23,607 bases of DNA from an uncultured Clostridium sp. Its GTDB lineage: Bacteria; Bacillota; Clostridia; TANB77; CAG-508. A model generated the notes under the pieces. That model made no database searches and had not been told where the DNA came from. It saw nothing but the letters and a program-made list of their open reading frames with translations. The stretch lies in assembly GCA_945937855.1 (NCBI GenBank), contig CAMEUC010000005.1, positions 1 through 23,607 of the forward strand. Reading direction: 5' to 3'. Positions 8,954 through 15,473 of this stretch are shown one piece after another. Every line of letters starts with the position of its first letter. The stretch's first letter is position 1. A program made the position numbers and the translations under genes.

Positions 8954-9712
8954 TTATATTTTTATTAAATTATATATTATTAAAAATAATATATTTAAAA
9001 AACTAAAGTAGAAAACTATATTAGTTTGTTTTTTACTTCTAAATATTTTATTTAAAATATATATTATACTTGTGGTAACCACACTTGTTAAAAATACCAA
9101 CTCATTTGTAGCTATAATACTAAATAACATTATTATCATTAAGTCTATAATTTTTTTATTTTCTGTTTTTTTTATAAAAACTTGCATTATAAAAATTATT
9201 AATAATGCTGTTAAATATATAATATATCTATAAATATTAAGTTTTAGTATGTATAGATATATTATATATATTGTTTGTATAATTACACCAAACAACAAAG
9301 TTCCTTTTGATATAGTCTTTGTTTCTTTTGCAATTCCACCTACTATAAAAAAAACGCTAATCATAAAAGTGCCATATATCAACTGAACAACTTGTTCTAC
9401 TTGAATATTAAGAAAATCTATTTTTAATGATGCAACAAATAAAAGATAAAATAACCCTGAGAAAAATTCTATAATTATATATCTAGGTTTTATCTTTTCA
9501 TGACAATATCTACATTTTCCTTTTAAAAATATGTAACTTAATATTGGTATAAGATCTAAAAATTTTAATTTGTTATTGCATTTTGGGCAATATGACCTTG
9601 TATATAAAATATCTTGTTTTAAAGGTATTCTATATGTTGCTAATGTAAAAAAACTTCCCATTACTATACCAATTATAAAAATACTTATATATATTATTAT
9701 TTGTGCTATCAT
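8954..9712 (-). CDS. pilD: Prepilin peptidase (A24 family), one catalytic Asp apparently missing
   Basis: PilD cleaves and N-methylates prepilins at the inner membrane. The N-terminal half is canonical: GSFFTLATYRIP, a CxxC..CxxC zinc site (C42, C45, C67, C70) and FLDLIPILSYIFLKGKC. Several membrane helices follow. The peptidase usually needs two aspartates, one in a D-x5-I-P segment and one in GxGD. Here the first segment reads IAKETKTIS with Ala128 where Asp is expected, and the second reads KIIDLM with Asp190 but no GxG. The 252-residue start at ATG 9712 follows AAAGGAAG; an open frame extends upstream but runs through a hairpin. The protein may be a diverged enzyme or mainly a methylase. 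Confidence 0.82.
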   Translation of the reverse strand: MIAQIIIYISIFIIGIVMGSFFTLATYRIPLKQDILYTRSYCPKCNNKLKFLDLIPILSYIFLKGKCRYCHEKIKPRYIIIEFFSGLFYLLFVASLKIDFLNIQVEQVVQLIYGTFMISVFFIVGGIAKETKTISKGTLLFGVIIQTIYIIYLYILKLNIYRYIIYLTALLIIFIMQVFIKKTENKKIIDLMIIMLFSIIATNELVFLTSVVTTSIIYILNKIFRSKKQTNIVFYFSFLNILFLIIYNLIKI

Positions 9713-9737
9713 TTTTTCTTCCTTTAATAGTAATTCA

Positions 9738-9769
9738 GGCATATACAAAAATTTCATTATGTATATGCC
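9738..9769 (-). other. Intercistronic hairpin between pilin and peptidase genes
   Basis: Perfect 10-bp arms GGCATATACA and TGTATATGCC surround a 12-base loop. On the transcript it is not followed by a U run, so it is more likely an RNA stability or processing element that uncouples abundant pilin mRNA from the downstream genes than a terminator. Confidence 0.55.
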
Positions 9770-9813
9770 CCATCTCAACTTTTTAATACATTATAAAGTA
9801 TTGCTTTTAATTT

Positions 9814-10050
9814 TTATTTATATGAATTAGCAATATCTCCAATGTCTCCAGTTGTATTTCCTACAGTTACTTGTCCACTAGCTAAACTTTGTTCAGCGTC
9901 TCTTGCATTCGTTGTTTGGTCAGCAGCATTTTTTGCATGTCCAAATAGTCCTCCTTGAATAGCCATTGTGATAGTAACAGCAACTAATATTAGCATAACA
10001 ATTATTGTTATAACTAAAGCAATTAAAGTAATACCTTTTTGTGTTTTCAT
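9814..10050 (-). CDS. pilA: Short type IV major pilin-like protein
   Basis: A 78-residue protein with the prepilin signal MKTQKG|ITLIALVITIIVML and a hydrophobic helix to about residue 30, then a short Gly/Ala/Asn/Thr-rich tail. The KGITLIALV type of N-terminus is common in clostridial pilin-like proteins and lacks Glu at mature position 5 (Ala here). Mature length would be only 72 residues, well below a usual major pilin. It has a strong AAAGGAGGG site. Position and signal make it the best candidate for the main fibre subunit in this operon, though the true major pilin could be elsewhere. Confidence 0.75.
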   Translation of the reverse strand: MKTQKGITLIALVITIIVMLILVAVTITMAIQGGLFGHAKNAADQTTNARDAEQSLASGQVTVGNTTGDIGDIANSYK

Positions 10051-10117
10051 CCTTTGTTTCCCTCCTTTTTTTATGTATTGTATTATTTATAAATAAAATA
10101 AATATTACCTAAAATTA

Positions 10118-10519
10118 TTATTTTCCTATGGTATTTAAAAAAGTACCATTAGATTCGCTTGTATTGTTATTTGTATTATTTGAATTATTATTTGCATTTG
10201 ATGTAGTATTACCAGCAGCACCTGTGCTATATTGTGCAAAAGGATTTACTTTTCCTTTATTATATTCATTTGTCCTTTCATAAACCTCTATATCTGATGC
10301 ATCTAACTGATATGTTTTAATTATTTCTTCAGAATTAATATCTTTTAATTCTTGATCCAGTTCTTGTTTTATATCTTCTTGTAACGCATACTCTTGCACT
10401 TTTGCTGGCACAGTTTTACTACTTGGCATATAATCGTAGAATAGTATTCCTAGTAATAATATTATTGCTAGTAATAATAATAAAATTATTATTATTTCTT
10501 TAAAAACAGATTTTAACAT
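10118..10519 (-). CDS. PilP-like pilus assembly protein
   Basis: The protein is anchored by one N-terminal helix (about 8-28), followed by an acidic helical region and the segment YNKGKVNPFA (about 85-94), which resembles the K/R-x-[ND]-PF motif of PilP and GspC proteins. The last 40 residues are low complexity, rich in Asn, Ser, Thr and Gly. It lies between pilO and the pilin gene where pilP often sits, 10 bases after pilO, with its own AAGGAG. Homology is short, so the PilP call is tentative. Confidence 0.6.
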   Translation of the reverse strand: MLKSVFKEIIIILLLLLAIILLLGILFYDYMPSSKTVPAKVQEYALQEDIKQELDQELKDINSEEIIKTYQLDASDIEVYERTNEYNKGKVNPFAQYSTGAAGNTTSNANNNSNNTNNNTSESNGTFLNTIGK

Positions 10520-10529
10520 TTTTCTCTCC

Positions 10530-11150
10530 TTAGTTAATTATAATTACATTTTCAACAACAAATGTAGCTGTAAGTTTCTCTGTGTTAATCTCTGTTTTAG
10601 CATTTTCATTTGTTGTATCAGTTGTTGTCATTGTAGGCTCAATTTTAAAATTTTTCGCTTTATAATTTAATTCATCATCATTTTCTATATTATATAGAAA
10701 ATTTGTAATACCTACATATGATCCTTGCAAAGTAAATTTAATATTATATGTGTCTTGAATAGATGTTTCTTGTATTTCTAAATCTATTCTTAAATTTTCA
10801 TTTGTAGCATATGTTCCTATTATTACCCATAAGTATTCAGATTTGTACTTTTCTATTTGAGTTATTCCTATTTCTGGATTTTGAGTTAAAGCACTTACTT
10901 TTGTTTCATATTCTTCTTTAGCTGTTTTTAGATTATTAATTGCAGTATCTATATCGGCTAAACTTTTAGCATAATTTTGGTCTATCTGAGTATTTGCTTC
11001 TGCAATTGTAGCATCTAAATTTTTACTGTCTGCCTTTATCTGATCAAAACTGTAAACTGAGAATTTTCTTATTGAAATGCCTCTAAAAGCTGACACACAA
11101 AGTAATATTAATATAATAACTCCTATAATTGAAATTAATATTTTTTTCAT
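10530..11150 (-). CDS. pilO: Pilus alignment protein PilO-like
   Basis: PilO is a bitopic membrane protein that pairs with PilN to link the platform to the outer parts of the machine. The 206-residue product has an N-terminal membrane helix (4-22), a coiled-coil stretch (about 40-92, heptads with Ala, Leu, Ile) and a C-terminal ferredoxin-like domain containing LQGSYVGITNFLYNIEND, the typical PilO segment. It is 16 bases downstream of pilM/N with AGGAG before the ATG. Confidence 0.83.
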   Translation of the reverse strand: MKKILISIIGVIILILLCVSAFRGISIRKFSVYSFDQIKADSKNLDATIAEANTQIDQNYAKSLADIDTAINNLKTAKEEYETKVSALTQNPEIGITQIEKYKSEYLWVIIGTYATNENLRIDLEIQETSIQDTYNIKFTLQGSYVGITNFLYNIENDDELNYKAKNFKIEPTMTTTDTTNENAKTEINTEKLTATFVVENVIIIN

Positions 11151-11166
11151 TTATAAACTCCTATTT

Positions 11167-12780
11167 TTAATAAGGTAAATCCCCTTCTATTGTTACTTGT
11201 ATCATATCATCAACTCTAGTTCCTGGTGTTGATATGACATTTGTTAAAATTGCCCTATTTTGTATTTCTGATTTAAAATATCCTAAATATTGATATTCAG
11301 TAGCTTGTACTTGTATTATAATATGTTTATCATTTATATTTTGTACTGATAAAAGTTGAGCCTCTTTTGGAATTGCAAACATTATTTCATTTAATAAATT
11401 AGGTATTGCATTTTTGCTTTTATAACTTTCAGCTATTTTATCATTAGCTTCTTGTAATTGTTCCAAAATCTTTTGATAGTTTTCTGTCCTAGAATTTATC
11501 AAAGAGGTATATTTAGTAATTGTTTCAATTTTAGTTTTTGTATCATCTATAGTTTCCTGTGCTAATAAAGTTTTATCATTTATTTTGTTGTGTAAAATCA
11601 ATGTAACAATAACATAAATAGCAAATATAGTCAACATACTATAAGCAAATCTTATACATGTAATATCTTTTATGTTTATTTTTATAGGTATCTTTGCTGT
11701 TTTTTCCTTACTTCCTTTTTTAGCTAATACAGAAACATCACTATTTAGTAATTCATATATTTTTTGCATTTTTTCTGATTTATTGCTAAAATTTATTTCC
11801 TTGTTACTTTTATTTAATACCACCATTGCTAAAGCAATTGCTGAATTTACCTCAATATAGTCTTTTATATTTAATCTCAGATTTGTTTTATCTACAAAAT
11901 ATGGTGTTAATATTTCGCATTTGTAATCCAAGAAATTTTCTTGAAAATATAAATCTATATTGTTAATAATTACACCTGTTCCTGTGATATATATTTTTTC
12001 AATATCAATATTATTTTTTTCTATTATTTTCTTTGTCTCTTCAATTATTTTATATATTGTTGGGACTATAATCTCTAAGTATTCACTATTTTCCATTTGC
12101 AAATCTTGTCCACTTGCAGTATATAATGTAGTATTTTTACATATATCATATGCTTTGCTGATTGAATTTTCTTTTTCTGCAATTTGCCTTAATATATCAC
12201 TCATGCCTTTTTCTATTATATCTACTTTTATAGGCTTATTATTTATCAAGGTTGTAACCTCAGTTCTGTCTTCTATATTAATAATTAAGGTTTTCCCCAA
12301 ATCTCCTTTTTGTAATTCTGGTATTGCTAAAGAGACTGGAGATAAATTAACTGCTCTAAATGAGTCTAACAATTGAATTCTTTCAGCAATACTTCCTTTT
12401 TCTAAATAGGTATACAAAACGTTTTTCTTATCTCTATCTTCTATTCCATCTGAAACTACTGCTTTATAATCTAATGCAAGTTTATTTTTTCCTGCATCAC
12501 TGCAAAAATATTCAAATTCTGTTTTTATACTTTTTTTCTGATCTATTTCTTTAAGTAATCCAAAAATTTCAGCATTTGCATATTTTTCTTCCGAAATGTT
12601 AATACTTATAGGAGTTTTATAGCTAAAAGTTTCGTCAACTATTTGTTGTATTGTTTTTTCTAGATTTTGCTCATAAAATTTAATTCCAAAATTTTCTATT
12701 TTGGCATTATTATTTTCTTTTGATATTTTTGCATATTTTATTAAATTATTTTGTACAAATAATCCTAAACAACTAGTCAT
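11167..12780 (-). CDS. PilM-PilN fusion protein
   Basis: The first 340 residues form an actin-like PilM domain: LGLFVQNNLIKYAKI at the start, the LIINIEDRTEVTTLINN strand pair, and IYITGTGVIINNIDLYF near residue 270. A linker leads to a membrane helix at 375-397, a coiled coil (about 405-460) and a PilN periplasmic domain with IPNLLNEIMFAIPKEAQLL (459-477) and HIIIQVQATEYQYLGYF. PilM and PilN are usually separate proteins that bind each other through the PilN N-terminal tail, so a fusion would fix their 1:1 ratio. It is the first gene of the pilus operon, with AAGGAG before ATG 12780. Confidence 0.85.
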   Translation of the reverse strand: MTSCLGLFVQNNLIKYAKISKENNNAKIENFGIKFYEQNLEKTIQQIVDETFSYKTPISINISEEKYANAEIFGLLKEIDQKKSIKTEFEYFCSDAGKNKLALDYKAVVSDGIEDRDKKNVLYTYLEKGSIAERIQLLDSFRAVNLSPVSLAIPELQKGDLGKTLIINIEDRTEVTTLINNKPIKVDIIEKGMSDILRQIAEKENSISKAYDICKNTTLYTASGQDLQMENSEYLEIIVPTIYKIIEETKKIIEKNNIDIEKIYITGTGVIINNIDLYFQENFLDYKCEILTPYFVDKTNLRLNIKDYIEVNSAIALAMVVLNKSNKEINFSNKSEKMQKIYELLNSDVSVLAKKGSKEKTAKIPIKINIKDITCIRFAYSMLTIFAIYVIVTLILHNKINDKTLLAQETIDDTKTKIETITKYTSLINSRTENYQKILEQLQEANDKIAESYKSKNAIPNLLNEIMFAIPKEAQLLSVQNINDKHIIIQVQATEYQYLGYFKSEIQNRAILTNVISTPGTRVDDMIQVTIEGDLPY

Positions 12781-12873
12781 TTTTTCTCCTTAGTTTTTTG
12801 CTTTATCTAATTTTAGCATTGTCTTTTTTTTAATAATAATACTTGTATTTTTTTCTAAAATCCTATTAATATT

Positions 12874-12901
12874 ATTTTATCTTTTTTTTGTGTAATGTCA
12901 A
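12874..12901 (-). promoter_or_regulatory. Promoter of the pilus operon
   Basis: On the minus strand TTGACA (12901-12896), a 16-base spacer and TAAAAT (12879-12874) form a good housekeeping promoter. It gives a leader of about 85 bases before pilM/N. No attenuator is obvious in that leader. Confidence 0.7.
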
Positions 12902-12908
12902 CATTTTT

Positions 12909-12943
12909 ATTACAAATGTAATGTAAATGTAATATTTTTGTAA
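12909..12943. promoter_or_regulatory. TGTAA repeat cluster between divergent promoters
   Basis: ATTACA-AA-TGTAAT forms a short perfect inverted repeat at 12909-12922, and further TGTAA copies begin at 12922, 12928 and 12939. The cluster lies just upstream of the pilus -35 box and also upstream of the dodecin promoter, so it could be a regulator site for either unit. In such AT-rich DNA chance is possible. Confidence 0.35.
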
Positions 12944-12952
12944 TATTTGTTT

Positions 12953-12981
12953 GTATATTATTTAATTTTTGGGAAAATATA
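12953..12981 (+). promoter_or_regulatory. Possible forespore (sigma F/G-type) promoter
   Basis: GTATA at 12953 fits the -35 of forespore sigma factors. After 14 bases GGAAAATATA (12972-12981) fits the sigma-F -10 pattern GGnnAnAHTR at all but one position. It lies 31 bases before the dodecin start, and the operon contains spoVA genes, which are forespore expressed in spore formers. The match is suggestive, not decisive. Confidence 0.4.
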
Positions 12982-13011
12982 AATTTATATAAAAATTTTG
13001 GAGGTGTTTAA

Positions 13012-13218
13012 ATGTCTACGGAAAAACATTTAAAATTAACTGGTATGTCTAATATCTCATGGAAGGATGCCATAGTTCAAACAATTAATGAAGCCTCAAA
13101 AACATTGGATTATATTTCTTCTATAAAAATATTAGAGCAAACCGCAAAAATAGATGGTAACAAAATTGTAGAATATTACGCAACCATAGATTTAAGCTTT
13201 GGTATAGATAAAAGATAG
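13012..13218 (+). CDS. Dodecin family flavin-binding protein
   Basis: Dodecins are small proteins that assemble as 12-mer shells and store or buffer flavins. The 68-residue product follows the family pattern throughout: KHLKLTGMSNISWKDAIVQT (the GxS-S-x-x-AI segment), helix INEASKTLDYISSI, then EQTAKIDGNKIVEYYATIDLSFGID. The flavin-stacking Trp found in many dodecins (in the L-x-W segment) is Ile here, so the ligand mode may differ. GGAGGTG at 13000 precedes the ATG. The gene ends 12 bases before spoVAC, so the two share a transcript. Confidence 0.8.
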   Translation: MSTEKHLKLTGMSNISWKDAIVQTINEASKTLDYISSIKILEQTAKIDGNKIVEYYATIDLSFGIDKR

Positions 13219-13230
13219 GAGGTAAATTTT

Positions 13231-13698
13231 ATGAATAACCCTATGGATACACAGAAAAATTATCAGGAATATGTTAATCAAAAATCCCCAAATTCCCCTA
13301 TGTTAAAAAATTGTTTTAACAGTTTCTGGGTCGGAGGTTTAATTTGTGCAATTGGACAATTTATTATGGAAATTTGTAAGTACAATGGTTTAGATAAAAC
13401 AATAAGTTCAACAATTGTATCTATTTCTCTTATTTTCCTAAGTGCCTTTTTGACTTCTTTAAATATATTTAATAAAATTGGTAAATTTGCAGGAGCAGGT
13501 TCACTTGTTCCAATAACGGGTTTTGCAAACTCAATAGTTTCTCCTGCAATGGAATATAAATCTGAAGGGTATGTAATGGGTGTTGGTGCAAAAATGTTTA
13601 CTGTTGCTGGTCCTGTTTTAGTCTACGGAATTTCAACTTCCGTAATTGTTGGGCTGTTGTATTTGTTGTTTAACGTGCAGGCAATTACATTGGTGTAA
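13231..13698 (+). CDS. spoVAC: Stage V sporulation protein AC
   Basis: SpoVAC is an inner-membrane protein of the SpoVA channel that moves calcium-dipicolinate into the forespore and releases it at germination; the family protein is mechanosensitive in Bacillus. Family features are FWVGGLICAIGQ (about 31-42), FAGAGSLVPITGFANS (about 86-101) and the last helix VYGISTSVIVGLLYLLF. At 155 residues it is full length. AGGAGGT overlaps the dodecin stop. Repeat C separates it from spoVAD, an unusual gap inside this operon. Confidence 0.95.
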   Translation: MNNPMDTQKNYQEYVNQKSPNSPMLKNCFNSFWVGGLICAIGQFIMEICKYNGLDKTISSTIVSISLIFLSAFLTSLNIFNKIGKFAGAGSLVPITGFANSIVSPAMEYKSEGYVMGVGAKMFTVAGPVLVYGISTSVIVGLLYLLFNVQAITLV

Positions 13699-13725
13699 GA
13701 AAAGATCGGAAATTATAATAAATAA

Positions 13726-13840
13726 TAACTTAGAGGTGTGAGATGTGAAGTGAGAGGTGGGATTTTATGGTTAGGCTTTGTAGGAATTTTCCAATCTTCA
13801 CACTTCCCACATCCCATTTCGCACTTCTCTAAATTATATT
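13726..13840 (-). repeat. Heptad-palindrome repeat, copy C
   Basis: The minus strand of this copy reads nearly like copies D and E: CTTCTCTAAATT termini, then complements of GAAGTGC, GGGATGTGGGAAGTGTGAAGATTGG, and on the far side GAGGTGG, GAAGTGA, GAGATGT and GAGGTGT units. It occupies most of the 199-base gap between spoVAC and spoVAD, so the forespore transcript would contain it as a long hairpin. Confidence 0.82.
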
Positions 13841-13897
13841 TAAATCACCAAATATTACACTAAAAACAAAATTTAATTAATTGAAAGGATTGATTTT

Positions 13898-14902
13898 ATG
13901 AAAAAATTAGGAGCTCAAACTATACAATTTGATAATCCTATTACCATAACCTCTACCGCTTCTATTGTGGGTCCAAAAGAAGCTGGCGGTCCTATGGCAA
14001 AATATTTTGATAAATGTTTAGAAGATGAATTTTGGCAAGAGAAAACCTGGGAAAAAGCAGAAAGTAAAATTATAAAAGAAACTGTTAATATGAGTATAGT
14101 AAAATCTGGTATTCCTGCCGATAAAATTGATTACTGTTTTGCTGGCGATTTATTAAATCAGTGTATTTCTTCTAGTTTTGGACTTAGAGAACTTAGTATT
14201 CCCTTTTATGGAATTTTTGGCGCTTGTTCAACTTTCGGTGAAGGTATTGGGTTGGCCTCAGTTTTTATTGATGGTGGTGCAGCAGAAAATGTAGTTTGCG
14301 CAGCCTCTAGTCACTTTTGTAGTGCTGAAAAGCAATTTAGGTTCCCTCTAGAGCTAGGAAATCAAAGGCCACCCACTTCTCAATGGACAGTTACTGGTGC
14401 TGGTTCTGTTGTTCTTTCTAAAAATGGTTCTGGTCCTTATGTAACTACTATTACTACTGGTAAAATTGTAGATATGGGAATCAAAGATTCAAATAACATG
14501 GGAGCAGCAATGGCTCCTGCTGCCTTAGATACTTTAATTACTCATTTTAAGGATACTGGTAGAAGCCCCAATTATTATGATGGAATTTTTACTGGTGATT
14601 TAGGATATATTGGGAAAGAAATTTTAATGGAAAATGCGTTATTAAAAGGCTACAATATTAAAAATAATTATAATGATTGTGGTGTTTTAATGTTTGATAA
14701 AGAAACTCAAGATACTCATGCTGGTGGAAGTGGTTGTGCATGCGCTGCAACTATATTTTCTGGATATTTATTTAACCAAATGCAACATAAAAAACTTAAG
14801 AAAATTCTTTTAATACCAACAGGAGCTTTAACTAATTCAACCACGGCTCAGCAGGGTGAAAGTATTCCTGGAATTGCACATGCGGTTTCAATTGAAATTT
14901 AA
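13898..14902 (+). CDS. spoVAD: Stage V sporulation protein AD
   Basis: SpoVAD is the soluble, thiolase-fold SpoVA subunit that binds dipicolinic acid on the outer face of the spore inner membrane. The sequence shows the family N-terminus (a Lys/Gly-rich start then TSTASIVGPKEAGGP), FAGDLLNQ, IPFYGIFGACSTFGEG, FCSAEKQFRFPLE and GGSGCACAA. At 334 residues it is full length. AAAGGA stands before the ATG. No membrane helix is evident. It is followed 44 bases later by spoVAE. Confidence 0.96.
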   Translation: MKKLGAQTIQFDNPITITSTASIVGPKEAGGPMAKYFDKCLEDEFWQEKTWEKAESKIIKETVNMSIVKSGIPADKIDYCFAGDLLNQCISSSFGLRELSIPFYGIFGACSTFGEGIGLASVFIDGGAAENVVCAASSHFCSAEKQFRFPLELGNQRPPTSQWTVTGAGSVVLSKNGSGPYVTTITTGKIVDMGIKDSNNMGAAMAPAALDTLITHFKDTGRSPNYYDGIFTGDLGYIGKEILMENALLKGYNIKNNYNDCGVLMFDKETQDTHAGGSGCACAATIFSGYLFNQMQHKKLKKILLIPTGALTNSTTAQQGESIPGIAHAVSIEI

Positions 14903-14946
14903 ATAATAATATAAATTACAATTTTAAGAAAGGAATTGATTTTATT

Positions 14947-15336
14947 ATGCAAGATTTTTTTAGTAATTTAGATTGGATGATGCTTATTAAAGCATTTGTA
15001 GTTGGCGGTCTTATTTGTATTATAGGACAGATTTTAATAGACAAAACAAAACTTACTTCTGCAAGAATATTAGTTATATTTGTTACTGCAGGTGCAATAC
15101 TTGGAGGTTTGGGCATATATGAGAAATTAGTTGAATTTGCCGGTGCAGGTGCAACTGTTCCTTTAACTGGTTTTGGTAATTTACTTGCTAAAGGAGCTAT
15201 TGAAAAAGTAAAACAAGATGGCTTTATTGGAGCCTTTACTGGAGGTACAGCCGCAGCTGCTGGTGGAATTGCAGCCGCCGTATTCTTTGGATATATTGCA
15301 TCATTAGTAGCAAAACCTAAAATCAAAAAGCAGTAA
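14947..15336 (+). CDS. spoVAE: Stage V sporulation protein AE (SpoVAEb type)
   Basis: This small membrane subunit of the dipicolinate channel resembles SpoVAC. It shows WMMLIKAFVVGGLICIIGQILID (about 10-32), a second helix ILVIFVTAGAILGGLGIYEKL, and FAGAGATVPLTGFGN (about 62-76), the counterpart of the SpoVAC motif. The 129-residue length is normal. AAAGGA precedes ATG 14947. It is the last gene of the unit and is followed directly by repeat D. Confidence 0.93.
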   Translation: MQDFFSNLDWMMLIKAFVVGGLICIIGQILIDKTKLTSARILVIFVTAGAILGGLGIYEKLVEFAGAGATVPLTGFGNLLAKGAIEKVKQDGFIGAFTGGTAAAAGGIAAAVFFGYIASLVAKPKIKKQ

Positions 15337-15350
15337 TATTTAAATAGTTA

Positions 15351-15473
15351 AATTGTAATTTAGAGAAGTGCGAAGTGGGATGTGGGAAGTGTGAAAATTG
15401 GGAAATTCCTACGAAGCCTAACCCTAAAATCCCACCTCTCACTTCACACCTCTCACCTCTAAATTACAATTTA
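15351..15473 (+). repeat. Heptad-palindrome repeat, copy D
   Basis: The best preserved copy. Termini AAATTGTAATTTAGAG and CTCTAAATTACAATTT are perfect inverses. The left arm runs in heptamers GAAGTGC GAAGTGG GATGTGG and GAAGTGT; the right arm read backwards runs GAGGTGA GAGGTGT and GAAGTGA then GAGGTGG GATTTTA. The centre holds GGGAAATTCCTACGAAGCCTAACCC. It sits between convergent spoVAE and alr, and its last three bases form the alr stop codon. Confidence 0.88.

Noticed and set aside
14916..15326. Long minus-strand open frame over spoVAE
   Set aside because: It is an antisense shadow of spoVAE with Pro/Ala-rich sequence and no ribosome-binding site.
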